A model generated the notes under the pieces. That model did no database searches. It had not been told where the DNA came from and saw only the letters and a list, made by a program, of their open reading frames with translations. Positions 35,044-44,683 of a DNA stretch of 64,000 bases are shown here, one piece after another. Numbering within the stretch: the first letter of the stretch is position 1; each line of letters starts with the position of its first letter. The position numbers and the translations under genes are program-made. Origin of the DNA: Nemertoderma westbladi (taxonomy: Eukaryota > Xenacoelomorpha > Nemertodermatida > Nemertodermatidae); contig JAUCBJ010008058.1 of the NCBI GenBank assembly GCA_032718475.1, positions 64,001-128,000 of the forward strand. The letters are read 5' to 3'.

Positions 35044-35555
35044 ATGCATCGTATCACGGGGCGACAGACTCTAGATATATACATCATCGTCGCTCTGATG
35101 TATATTGTAACATTTTGTAAACATCCGACTTGACTCATATACACTAGTCGCACTGATTTGAATTTATATTATGAGAGAGGCGAAGGAGGTGATTGGGGAG
35201 ACAAACCTGCGGGTTTGGCTTACTCCTTTCACCTGCCCTAGCAAAATTTTTATATATTGAAAGCGAATATTTGTAAATTTAATTTGTATGTAGTAATCAT
35301 TATGTAGAACGAATGAGAAACAGTATTTTTGTAAATTTAATTTGTATGTAATAATCGTTAACATTGAGAGAGATAATATTTTTGTAAATTTAATTTGTAC
35401 GCAATTCATTATGCAATATCTATAGCAATATTTGTAAATAGTAGAATTATTATAGTACCAAGATATTTAGATTATTTGAAAAAGATTTATTTTGTTTTGT
35501 ATACATCGCCTTACACTCTTCTACAATTGGAGGGAAACATTGCTTGATTTCCCTT
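35044..35555 (+). other. BEL-2 3' untranslated region
   Basis: AT-rich, no gene. It contains three repeats of the phrase TTTTGTAAATTTAATTTGTA (about 35269, 35327, 35380; ~55-bp period, diverged) and a copy of the BEL-2 palindrome at 35202-35218. Confidence 0.5.
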
Positions 35556-35562
35556 GGAGCGG
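35556..35562 (+). other. BEL-2 polypurine tract
   Basis: GGAGCGG directly precedes TGTTACGG, the LTR start. The same seven bases precede the LTR in the minus copy at 24345-24351. Confidence 0.75.
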
Positions 35563-35963
35563 TGTTACGGTATATGGCGCTGTACCTACATTATGTAATA
35601 TATTAGTCCGTTATACTGTACATATATTAGTCCATCATACAGTATAATATATTAGTTCATTATATAGTATCATATATTAGTCCGTGATGCAGTATAATTA
35701 TTTAGATAAGGCATAACGCGCAATGACATTTAGATAAGGAAATTGAAATGCCCATATATTTTGAACTCATCCATTTTGTAGTATGTAGCCCTACCTATGT
35801 AATTTTGTAATAGGATATAAGTAGATAGTTCCAGGGTAGCAAGTTCTTGTTGGACCCTGGATATGGGCTTGCTGTTATTAGCCTTGATGGGGCTAGCTAC
35901 TGGTTTTAATTTTCTCTATAATTGCGCTAAATTAACATTTGTGCATGATATTATTAGTACCGC
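35563..35963 (+). mobile_element. LTR1 (BEL-2 3' LTR), left part
   Basis: First 401 bp of the plus LTR1, from TGTTACGG to ACCGC. The LTR is interrupted by BEL-1 and resumes at 49325. The uninterrupted copy at 22027-24344 reads GTACCGCTAAATTAAGC across the site. Confidence 0.85.
35959..35963 (+). other. BEL-1 target-site duplication, left (ACCGC)
   Basis: ACCGC ends at the first base before the BEL-1 LTR and recurs at 49325-49329 directly after the other LTR. The empty site in the minus LTR1 has it once. Confidence 0.9.
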
Positions 35964-37551
35964 TGTTCGCGGTATTTCAACTTTCCATAACGCGAGTTGA
36001 ATATTTTTGTATTTTATTTAAAATTGATTATTCCGATATTACTACTGGGTGCGGGACCATGGGTTTTGGGCACATTCAATAAACTGGGGGCGATTTATGG
36101 GCGAACTTTGGGGCAACTTACAGGGTACGGGAATAATTTCATAGTTATAAGGGCCAGGGGGGATGGAAAATGCAAGCAGTATTCAGGTTAGCCTGAGTAC
36201 TATTAGGCCCTGGCCAACTTCCTGCTGCCTGTAGGGGTGGATTTGGTAATGCGCCAGGCCTAAAGGACAAGGACTGCCCTTAGCGGTCCCTGGCCAACAG
36301 CAGCCATTACGAGACTGAAAGAACTCGGACCGCTGACTGCTTGTGTCAGGGATTTGCGACGGGCACCGACGGCCCCTTAGTAGCCAAGCCGTTCTGGTTC
36401 TCGATGATCGAACCCCGGGGTTCGTGAGGGGTGGAGCGGACACGCGAACGGGTGGCCAACTAACGACTGCCCCCTGACCTAAGCCGTACTGGTTCTCGAT
36501 GACCGATCCCTTCGGGGTTCGTGAGGGGTGGGACGGACATGCGAAAGGGCTGGCCACAGGACGGGTTTGACGAGAACTGCCCTTAGCGGTCTCTGGTCAA
36601 CGGCAGCTACTACGAGACTGAAAAGAACTCGGAACGCTGACTGCTTGTACTGGGATTTGCGACGGGAACCGACGACAGACCCCTTAGCCAAGCCGTACTG
36701 GTTCTCGATGATCGAACCCTTCGGGGTTCGTGAGGGGTGGAACGGACACGCGATGGGGTCGAAAGACAAAGGACTAGACTCGACTAGACTCTACTGGCCT
36801 ACCGACTGTTCGGAGCAGTTTCTCGGCTGCCGAAGCGACTACGAGCCTGAAACGGACTCGGAAAGCCTAGGTGGTTGGGTTTCTGTGATGAACCGACGGA
36901 CCCCTAGCCAAGCCGTTCTGGTTCTCGATGATCGAACCCTTCGGGGTTCGTGAGGGGTGGAACGGACACGCGAACGGGTCCACCGACACGACAGACTCCT
37001 AGCCAAGCCGTACTGGTTCTCGATGACCGAACCCTTCGGGGTTCGAGAGGGGTGGTACGGATACGCGACAGAGTCTACCGACTGGACCGACCCTTAGCCA
37101 AGCCGTGCTGGTTCTCGATGATCGTTCCCTTCGGGGTTCGTGAGGGGTGGAACGGACACGCGACAGGGTCGACCGACACCGACACTACGGCACTAAGACT
37201 GGGACCGAGGGAAAATCTGGGGAACATTAGGTAGGCTAAAATTCTGAGCGAACAGTGGGTTATTAAATAATATACCGTAGGGATTTATATTATCGTGTAT
37301 AATTATTGTGAATATTTGGTGTATATTGATTTGGGGAAGCCCAAAATTATTCTTAATCAGGTTTCAACTATAGGAAGTTACATTAAAGAGTATATCCAAC
37401 TAATGCAGCTTTTTATCAACCGCAAACTTGCATCTCAGAAAATATTCCCTCCCCACAATCAATATCCGGTGACTGGCCGGGGCTCGGTGGTCTGTTAAGT
37501 CACGTCTCCAGCATCGGTGTTTTTCCCCCTGGTGTAGGGATAACGGCAACA
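35964..37551 (+). mobile_element. BEL-1 5' LTR (1588 bp)
   Basis: It differs from the 3' LTR at two noticed sites: one A fewer in GACTGAAAGAAC near 36313 and T for C near 37518. It contains a possible polyadenylation signal AATAAA at 36078-36083 and a block of six ~70-bp repeats (36380-37165). Open frames inside the LTR follow the repeats and are not supported as genes. Confidence 0.95.
36380..37165 (+). repeat. Six hairpin-bearing repeats in BEL-1 5' LTR
   Basis: Each unit has AGCCAAGCCGTACTGGTTCT, CGATGATC, then GAACCC-TTCG-GGGTTC, then GTGAGGGGTGGAACGGACAC GCGA. Perfect six-pair stems closed by a TTCG loop occur at 36714-36729, 36934-36949 and 37029-37044. The first unit (36410-36425) is instead a perfect palindrome CGAACCCCGGGGTTCG. 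Those at about 36505 and 37124 are imperfect. The set is repeated in the 3' LTR at 48152-48937. Confidence 0.85.
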
Positions 37552-37573
37552 AAATTAAGAATAATTAATGCGG

Positions 37574-37600
37574 TTAATTTTGACACGGTGTCAAAATTAA
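37574..37600 (+). other. Inverted repeat just inside BEL-1 5' LTR
   Basis: TTAATTTTGACA-CGG-TGTCAAAATTAA: 12-bp perfect arms and a 3-base loop, 22 bp after the LTR end. It is flanked by two copies of AAATTAAGAATAATTA (37552 and 37594). A conventional tRNA primer-binding site starting TGG was not seen next to the LTR, so this region may contain or replace it. Confidence 0.5.
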
Positions 37601-37802
37601 GAATAATTACGGTCAACTTCAACTGGTGGAAGTTGAGAATCCTTCAATACTCTTCAAAAACTCTCTACGTGCTTGCCAGCACCCACTACGAGGAAACTCT
37701 GGTATTTGAGTTGAGACAAAGTCGTGGTTTAATTAATCAGCAAACTCGATCTAACCAACTCGTAGTCGGCAGATCACATATTTGGAGAGTTGTTAACAGG
37801 GA

Positions 37803-37994
37803 ATGGAAGTATCGATCACACCCATTGATATAATTCAAGTTGAGCCAGGAATCTGGCACGTCGAAGTTGAGGTGCAAGGAACGAACGTTGGACGATTCAG
37901 GATTACTGTTCGGGTGGTCCAAGCTGAGTACAATACCTACGAGGAACTGTTTTACGACATCGCGTATCTAGCCATCGACGAGGCGTTACAATGA
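37803..37994 (+). CDS. Small ORF upstream of BEL-1 Gag (63 aa)
   Basis: MEVSITPIDIIQVEPG... ends EALQ with its TGA inside ATGA, so the stop overlaps the Met of the Gag frame at 37991. No family is recognised; the sequence is mixed beta-type and acidic. The stop-start overlap would allow termination-reinitiation. It could also simply be part of the leader, since only one copy is available and conservation cannot be tested here. Confidence 0.4.
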   Translation: MEVSITPIDIIQVEPGIWHVEVEVQGTNVGRFRITVRVVQAEYNTYEELFYDIAYLAIDEALQ

Positions 37995-38461
37995 CAACAA
38001 ATAACGTATCCGATACCGACGAGATGGATCACCACACAGACTCGGAAACCGACGAGGTACCAAACGTCAAGAACATGACCCGTCGGTTAGGGGCCCTTAA
38101 AGGCGGAGTAACCCGAGCGTATCAACGGATGGAGAAACAACTCAAGGGAGTCAAAACCCCCCTCAATGAGGTACAAACTCAGCTTCAAAGTATCCGAAAT
38201 ATCCTACAGCGGTACGAAAGAATGATACAGGCGTACCAAGATCTCGTTCCCTCCACCGATCAGGAAAACTACCCCAAGTTGGAAGAACACGTTGTACATC
38301 TAGATGGGTTCCGCAAACAACACCGGAGGACCCTCAGCCTTGTGAGAGGCTATGAGGAACAGTACTACAAGAGGGCTGAAAGAACAGACGCGGAATCAGT
38401 ACGATCCTCCAGCATCAGGACGGCAGTACATCGAAAAAGAACGGGGTCCGCTAGAAATTAG
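37991..38461 (+). CDS. gag: BEL-1 Gag N-terminal segment (156 aa, ends at in-frame TAG)
   Basis: The product begins MTTNNVSDTDEMDHH, is acidic at first and then helical (RRLGALKGGVTRAYQRMEKQ), a pattern usual for the N-terminus of BEL/Pao Gag. It ends at TAG 38459-38461. The same frame continues without another stop through 38462-38569 into the main Gag-Pol frame at 38570, so a single stop divides one protein. Options are translational readthrough, a fresh nonsense mutation, or internal initiation at 38570. The element looks young, so the stop may be original. Expected to be cytoplasmic and part of the particle. Confidence 0.65.
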   Translation: MTTNNVSDTDEMDHHTDSETDEVPNVKNMTRRLGALKGGVTRAYQRMEKQLKGVKTPLNEVQTQLQSIRNILQRYERMIQAYQDLVPSTDQENYPKLEEHVVHLDGFRKQHRRTLSLVRGYEEQYYKRAERTDAESVRSSSIRTAVHRKRTGSARN

Positions 38462-38569
38462 CACTCCAGCGCTAGGAGCGAGAGATCCGGCTCAGCGCAT
38501 AGCTCTCAAGGGGGTCAGCCACTCCGAGACCAACTGCGAGAACGGAAGGCATTAGCCCTCAAAGCTCGG

Positions 38570-41500
38570 ATGGAAGATGAGTATATTCAACTGCAAGCCG
38601 AGCAAGATGTATTAGCCGCCGAAACACAAAAGCGAGAGGCCGAACAAGAGGTCGAACGACGGGTCGAACAACGCAGACAGGAGGTCAGACAGGAGATCGA
38701 ACAGCGTGAACAAGAGGCCCAACGAGAGATCGAACAACGTGAACAAGAGGCAAAACGAGAGATCGAACAACGTGAACGAGAGGCCAAACGAGAGATCGAA
38801 CAACATGAACGAGAGGCCAAACAAGAGATCGAACAACGTAAATGGGAAGCAGAAATGCGTAAACAACACGCCGAGGCCCAAGCGATTCTCACTCACAAAA
38901 AGAATGCAGATATTGCGAAACTGGCGGAATACGAGGCCGCACTTATAGAACGAGATATTCAACTCTACGAGGACTGGGAAAGGGATATAGATCAGGAATA
39001 TGAACCAATTCCGATACCGGAGTTAGAAAAGTCATTTACACCAACAGCGACGAAACCTCCGAAACTCGAGATCCCGCCTACCAAACAGTCTACGCTATCG
39101 GCACAAGCTCCGGTGTTTCATCCCCCACCGGCTACGCTAAAGAATGAGGAACCCTATTTCCCATCCAACACCACGACAGCGAGTGTACCCAAGTACGAGC
39201 CTGAAAAGGACTCGGAACGGGACGCCACTCCCCGATCAAACAACCCATTTACATCAACACCACAAACTCGCAGCCGCGTCATTATTAAAACTCCGCCTAT
39301 TATTGATCCATCAAGTATGGGAGTGAGTGCCAATAACTATAACCCTCCGAGTCACTCCAGTTCAGACGACGTCAGCATCATCCGGGCGTTGGAGAACCGC
39401 CTTGCCATGCCGAAGATGGAGATTCGCACCTTCGAAGGAGATCCCGTCGATTACCTCAGATTCAAGAAACGGTTCTTTGCGCAGATTGGATCAACGGACA
39501 TAGCCGACGCACAGAAATTGGTATATTTATCGCAATACCTGGGTGACAAACCACGCAGAATTGTTGCATGTTTTGAAGGAGGTTCTCATGAGGCATACTA
39601 TGACGCATGGAAAACTCTAGACAAAAGATACGGAAATACCGGAACTATAATTAATAAAACTCTAGAGAGACTGATACAGGACGCGGGATCACTAGGGGAC
39701 CCACAGAACATACAGGAATTCTCCGACTCTATGAAAGATGCCTATTATACTCTGAAACCCTTAAATAAGGAGGACCAGGTGAACAACATTCTAAACCTCC
39801 AACAGATCGCCCGGAAGTTCCCCGGATGGCTACAAAGTAAGTGGGCTTATAAATGTGTAGATCTCCGGCGCAGACATCCAGATCGAGATCCTAGCTTCCT
39901 TGAAATGTCGGCATTCCTGGACGATATCTCCGAAGCCATGAATGACTCGATGTTTTCAAAACAAAGTCTCGCAAAGTTGGACGGAATAGAGAGCAACTCC
40001 AGGAGTAAGATAACCCCTCCGAAACCGAGATTCCGCCCCCCACCGGTAAGTACGATGGCCATTACCATGGCCGAGGATTCCGACGACGAAGACTACGAGG
40101 AACCGACATCCGCTGAGGAATGGGCATGTTATCTCGCGAGTTGGGCACCCGAAAGGGAAGGCATCACAAATTCCCTGCTCTGTCTTTTCTGTGGGGAGAA
40201 ACACAAAGTGGAATTCTGCAGAAAGTTTCAGTTCGCCGAACTCGTCCCACGCTTCGAGGCGATAATGAAACACCGAGGATGCTTCCGGTGTCTTGGAACA
40301 GGTCACTATGTTCGGGAGTGCGACCAAAGATCATGCTGTGCTGTCTGTAACGACCAACGCCATCACACGCTCCTCCACATCCCCGCGAACTTCGATTTTA
40401 CTACCCTCCCCTTTCGGATCGAAGCCAGGCGAAGAGGAGAAACAAACCACGTCTTCAAAGGAACCCGGACAACCCAACGGAGAGAAACCAACCCATTTAA
40501 AATCTACACCGATACACCACAAGTAACCAATATTTCGGCCACGATTAATCTTATAAATCGCCGCTACATGGTCTTCGCAAAGGTGATCACAGTAAGGATC
40601 CAAGGAGTCGGCAAATCTTTGACGACACTCGCGTTCCTCGATAACGGGTCCGACGGAACCATCATCGACCGGGATTTCCTCGAGCAACTCGGCCTAGAAT
40701 ATGAACCTTGTAAACGGCCCATACAAACCATCACCGATAACAAAGAAGTAGAGTCCGGGGAGGTGCAACTCCAGATGGAAGGAGTGATGAAGGGCTACGA
40801 AACGGCTAAGTTAACCATCAAGAACGCCTTGGTACACACAGACCTCCGGGTGCGGTTCCGACAATCAGCCGAGTACGCCCCCCTCATACAATTGGACCGA
40901 GACGATGTAGACCTGAGGTGTCCGCAGTTGGACGTGAACCGTATCACCCTACTGATCGGACTTGATACACCGGAACTACACATCCCCACCGGAGATATCG
41001 CTCGATCTATAAACCAGGATGATGGATTTTATGCTGAACGAACAATAATGGGATGGACACTCTGCGGCATTAAGGAGGAAACTACGGACACCTATACCTA
41101 CCTTCCTAAATGTCAGATTAAAGAGAATGTAACCTCTGTGGGTTATTGCTCAGCTTCGGATCTTGACGAGGATTTGTTCCTGGAAACCGAGAAAACCCAA
41201 CGAGAGATGACGAAATATTTTAATTTGGAGACCCAGGAGTTCGCGGAAAAGGACGAAAACCCATCCGAAGAGGACCAATATTGTATGGACGTTCTCGACC
41301 AGGCCACGTTTAAAGACGGACATTGGTGTTCACCTATGTTATGGAAGGACCCAAACAAACCAATGGCAAACAACGCCAGCATGGCACTTAGGCGACTTAA
41401 AGGGATTCTACGCCGGCTGAATGACCAACCCGAGATAAAGGAGAAGTATAATACCGTAATCCAAGGATATCTCGATGATGGATTAGCAGAAATGGTACCA

Positions 41501-44500
41501 CGGAACGAACTGCAAGGTGGTAAAAGAACATATTATCTCCCGACCCACTATGTAGTAGAAGCCCGCAAAGGTGGGAAAATCCGAGTGGTAAATGATGCTG
41601 CCGCTATGTACCAGGGCGAATCCCTAAACAGTCAACTTTATACGGGACCCAACATATATAGCACACTCATCGGCGTATTGATCAGGTTCAGGGAAAACCG
41701 GGTAGCATTCACCTGTGACATCAAGGCCATGTTTCATCAAGTTCGTACATTACCAAGAGACTCGGACTGTCTACGTATCCTATGGACGGATAAAACGCTT
41801 ACTCAACAGGAGATTAGCCAACTCACGATAAAGGACGTAGACGTAATGCGTATGGTCGTCAGGATCTTCGGCGCTAAGGACTCGCCGGTAGCATGCAGTG
41901 ACATGCTAAAGAGGACGGCAACCATGTGCGAAAACGAGTTCCCTCCAACCGTCATAGAAACCATTCGACGATGCTTCTACGTGGACGACGGATGCGCCGG
42001 CGCGGATAATGTAGATGAGGCGTATCAGCTAGCAATGGGGATGGTAGAATGTCTAAAGAAAGGAGGGTTTCCACTCGTGAAGTTCAGATCCCACGACAAA
42101 ACACTTATGGAAAAGTTTCCGGAGGACATCCGGCTGGAAAATAACAAGATATATTCGGAGGATGTGGAACATCGTGTACTCGGGATTGAATGGGACATAG
42201 AATCAGATGAATTCATCTTCAAATATAAACCCCTACCCAAGCCTATGACAAAAAGGGGATGTTTGTCAATAAAAAGTGCAATCTTCGACCCACTAAATTT
42301 CATATCTCCAGTAACCTTGGCCGGAATGAACCTGATTAAGGAAATGTGGATAGAAGGACTGGGATGGGACGAAGAGCTTCCCCCATACCTTAGCGTCAAA
42401 TGGAGAAAATGGACGGAGCAGCTCGAACACCTACATCTTATGCGAATACCTAGACCGTTCTTCCTCGATAAACTGCCCACCGATATCTTCCAGCTCCACA
42501 CCTTTTCGGATGCTTCAAATACCGGAATCGGCGTAGTAACCTTCTTACGGAGACTAAGTAGCGATGGAAACGGCGATACAAGCTTCTTATTCTCCAAAGC
42601 AAAGACAGTATCCGGGGAATTCGTAGCAACGATTCCGAGACTCGAGCTACAAGCTGCAGTTTGGGCAGTAAGACAGAATCGCATGGCCATGCGGAACCTA
42701 CGGATCCCCATAGAATCTCAACACTTCTGGGTAGATTCGAGTATAGTTCTCTATTATCTCCACTCTCCATCACGGCGTCACACCACGTTTGTTGCAAACC
42801 GAGCCACAGAGATTAAACAGTGTACCGGCCGAGAACAGTGGCATCACGTGAACGGGAAGGAAAACCCAGCGGACTTATCAAGCCGAGGCGCCACCCCAAA
42901 ACAACTCGGTAAAAGTAAACTCTGGCTTACAGGCCCGGAATTCCTACGGCAGCCACAGTTAACATGGAGTACCCGATTCGACCCCGAACTCGATAGTGGA
43001 AAATACTCCGAGGACGATAAAGAGATCCGTAAAATCCATCGAAGCAACGCGGTGGAAATTTATAGTTGCCTGACTGAGCCTGCAAAGGACTCGGGCAGGC
43101 ACTATAACGTCGCGACGATCACTCAACTAGCGGCGTCTTTACATCGGTTGATCGAGCGAACTTCATCCATGAGACGGCTCGTCCACCACGTTATAACCCT
43201 TCGTAACTTCCTACGGTGGAAAAACAGCAAACCGATAGTTCAACGGAATATACAAGAACTTATTATCGCGGAGAAGTGTATTGTTAGATATGTCCAGAAA
43301 GAAAGTTTCTCCGATGAATGGGAACAACTTAGTGCGGGCAAAACATTGAAACCGGACAGCCCAGTCTACCAACTGAGACCAATGATGGGAGAGGACGGAC
43401 TGATCCGACTGAATACCCGGATGGCAAAAGCCCCGGTCGAATATGAGGTTAAATACCCGGCGCTTCTGCCCGGAACGTCGACACTAGCTAAGCTATTAAT
43501 TCTACAATGTCACGAGGACAACCACCACGCAGGACAGAATTGGATTATAGCTAATATAAGACAAAGATATTGGATCACCCACATCCAGCCACTGATCCGG
43601 AAAGTGTTGAAACGTTGCTTCACCTGCAGACATTACCTAGCGCCACCAATCACCCAAAAGATGGCCGACTTACCAGCCACCCGTCTACAAGCGCATTCCC
43701 GGCCATTCTACGTCACCGGAGTGGACTGTTTCGGACCGTTCACGGTTATTGAACGACGATCCAACATCAAATGCTGGGGAGCCATCTTCACCTGCCTAAG
43801 GTCTAGGGCAATTTACTTAGATATCGTGGTAAATCTGACACAACACGCATTCATCAACGCTCTGCGTCGGTTCGTGGCGAACAACGGGACATGCCGCCAC
43901 ATGTATTCCGATAATGGTACAAACTTTGTGGGAGGAGAAAGAGAACTTAGAGAGGCGATCGAGGGATGGTTTACCGATAACACTGCATCCCAAGTCTGGA
44001 AGGAACACCAGATACAGTGGCACTTCCAGACCCCCTTAGCACCCCATACGAGTGGGGTATGGGAGAAACTGATCGACCTAGTGAAACGATCCATGCGCGT
44101 CGCTCTAGGCGATACCCGGGTAACCCATGACACCCTCCGCACAACATTCTGCGAGATCACGGCTACCCTGAACAACCGACCCATTGTTCCTATCCGCGAC
44201 GACCCCACAGACCTGGAACCCCTCACTCCTAACCACTTACTGGGGAGACCCAAAACCCAGCTCCTCCCGGAAACCATGTTTCCGGATCCCAACGAGATCG
44301 CGAAACATACAAACTGGAAAAAGGCCCAAGCGTTGGCAGCGCATTGGTGGAGAATTTGGGCCCAGGAGTACCTCATAACCCTCCGGACCAGGAGGAAATG
44401 GAACAACACCTACCGGAATGTCGCAGTTGGCGACATGGTACTAGTTAAAGAAGATCTCAAAGACCGCGTTCACTGGCCTGTGGCGCGGGTCGTGACCATA

Positions 44501-44683
44501 CACCCAAGCAAAGACGGACTTGCGAGGACTGTGACGATACGAACGGCAAAGGGCCACTACCAACGCCCTATCCAGAAGCTGTGCCTTCTTGAAGGCAATG
44601 ATAGCGGTGACTCTACGAGAGGTGATAAGATCCCTACTCAAGATCCTGCTGTGGACATTGGTGACAATTACAAACCCGTGTAA
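38570..44683 (+). CDS. gag-pol: BEL-1 Gag-Pol polyprotein (2037 aa)
   Basis: Residues counted from Met 38570. A Gln/Glu/Arg-rich coiled coil with 11-residue repeats (about 17-100); a Gag capsid region of the DUF1759 type (about 283-430, MEIRTFEGDPVDYLRFKKRF); zinc knuckles (538-606, with CLFCGEKHKVEFC, CFRCLGTGHYVREC and CAVCNDQRHH); aspartic protease with DNGS at 691-694 in place of the usual D-S/T-G; reverse transcriptase with Asp 1050 (FTCDIKAMFHQ) and YVDD at 1137-1140; RNase H with Asp 1314 (FSDASNTG); integrase with HHCC finger (His 1648 to Cys 1683/1686) and catalytic Asp 1719, Asp 1781, Glu 1832. Domain order PR-RT-RH-IN and ADLSSRGAT after RNase H identify BEL/Pao. All frames are intact. 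The protein would form particles, copy the RNA and integrate the DNA. The Met at 38570 is the first after the TAG; the true product may start at 37991. Confidence 0.93.
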   Translation: MEDEYIQLQAEQDVLAAETQKREAEQEVERRVEQRRQEVRQEIEQREQEAQREIEQREQEAKREIEQREREAKREIEQHEREAKQEIEQRKWEAEMRKQHAEAQAILTHKKNADIAKLAEYEAALIERDIQLYEDWERDIDQEYEPIPIPELEKSFTPTATKPPKLEIPPTKQSTLSAQAPVFHPPPATLKNEEPYFPSNTTTASVPKYEPEKDSERDATPRSNNPFTSTPQTRSRVIIKTPPIIDPSSMGVSANNYNPPSHSSSDDVSIIRALENRLAMPKMEIRTFEGDPVDYLRFKKRFFAQIGSTDIADAQKLVYLSQYLGDKPRRIVACFEGGSHEAYYDAWKTLDKRYGNTGTIINKTLERLIQDAGSLGDPQNIQEFSDSMKDAYYTLKPLNKEDQVNNILNLQQIARKFPGWLQSKWAYKCVDLRRRHPDRDPSFLEMSAFLDDISEAMNDSMFSKQSLAKLDGIESNSRSKITPPKPRFRPPPVSTMAITMAEDSDDEDYEEPTSAEEWACYLASWAPEREGITNSLLCLFCGEKHKVEFCRKFQFAELVPRFEAIMKHRGCFRCLGTGHYVRECDQRSCCAVCNDQRHHTLLHIPANFDFTTLPFRIEARRRGETNHVFKGTRTTQRRETNPFKIYTDTPQVTNISATINLINRRYMVFAKVITVRIQGVGKSLTTLAFLDNGSDGTIIDRDFLEQLGLEYEPCKRPIQTITDNKEVESGEVQLQMEGVMKGYETAKLTIKNALVHTDLRVRFRQSAEYAPLIQLDRDDVDLRCPQLDVNRITLLIGLDTPELHIPTGDIARSINQDDGFYAERTIMGWTLCGIKEETTDTYTYLPKCQIKENVTSVGYCSASDLDEDLFLETEKTQREMTKYFNLETQEFAEKDENPSEEDQYCMDVLDQATFKDGHWCSPMLWKDPNKPMANNASMALRRLKGILRRLNDQPEIKEKYNTVIQGYLDDGLAEMVPRNELQGGKRTYYLPTHYVVEARKGGKIRVVNDAAAMYQGESLNSQLYTGPNIYSTLIGVLIRFRENRVAFTCDIKAMFHQVRTLPRDSDCLRILWTDKTLTQQEISQLTIKDVDVMRMVVRIFGAKDSPVACSDMLKRTATMCENEFPPTVIETIRRCFYVDDGCAGADNVDEAYQLAMGMVECLKKGGFPLVKFRSHDKTLMEKFPEDIRLENNKIYSEDVEHRVLGIEWDIESDEFIFKYKPLPKPMTKRGCLSIKSAIFDPLNFISPVTLAGMNLIKEMWIEGLGWDEELPPYLSVKWRKWTEQLEHLHLMRIPRPFFLDKLPTDIFQLHTFSDASNTGIGVVTFLRRLSSDGNGDTSFLFSKAKTVSGEFVATIPRLELQAAVWAVRQNRMAMRNLRIPIESQHFWVDSSIVLYYLHSPSRRHTTFVANRATEIKQCTGREQWHHVNGKENPADLSSRGATPKQLGKSKLWLTGPEFLRQPQLTWSTRFDPELDSGKYSEDDKEIRKIHRSNAVEIYSCLTEPAKDSGRHYNVATITQLAASLHRLIERTSSMRRLVHHVITLRNFLRWKNSKPIVQRNIQELIIAEKCIVRYVQKESFSDEWEQLSAGKTLKPDSPVYQLRPMMGEDGLIRLNTRMAKAPVEYEVKYPALLPGTSTLAKLLILQCHEDNHHAGQNWIIANIRQRYWITHIQPLIRKVLKRCFTCRHYLAPPITQKMADLPATRLQAHSRPFYVTGVDCFGPFTVIERRSNIKCWGAIFTCLRSRAIYLDIVVNLTQHAFINALRRFVANNGTCRHMYSDNGTNFVGGERELREAIEGWFTDNTASQVWKEHQIQWHFQTPLAPHTSGVWEKLIDLVKRSMRVALGDTRVTHDTLRTTFCEITATLNNRPIVPIRDDPTDLEPLTPNHLLGRPKTQLLPETMFPDPNEIAKHTNWKKAQALAAHWWRIWAQEYLITLRTRRKWNNTYRNVAVGDMVLVKEDLKDRVHWPVARVVTIHPSKDGLARTVTIRTAKGHYQRPIQKLCLLEGNDSGDSTRGDKIPTQDPAVDIGDNYKPV

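Noticed and set aside
36183-37234. Several 90-140-codon frames inside the BEL-1 LTRs
   Set aside because: They track the GC-rich ~70-bp hairpin repeats, occur on both strands and lie wholly in non-coding LTR sequence.
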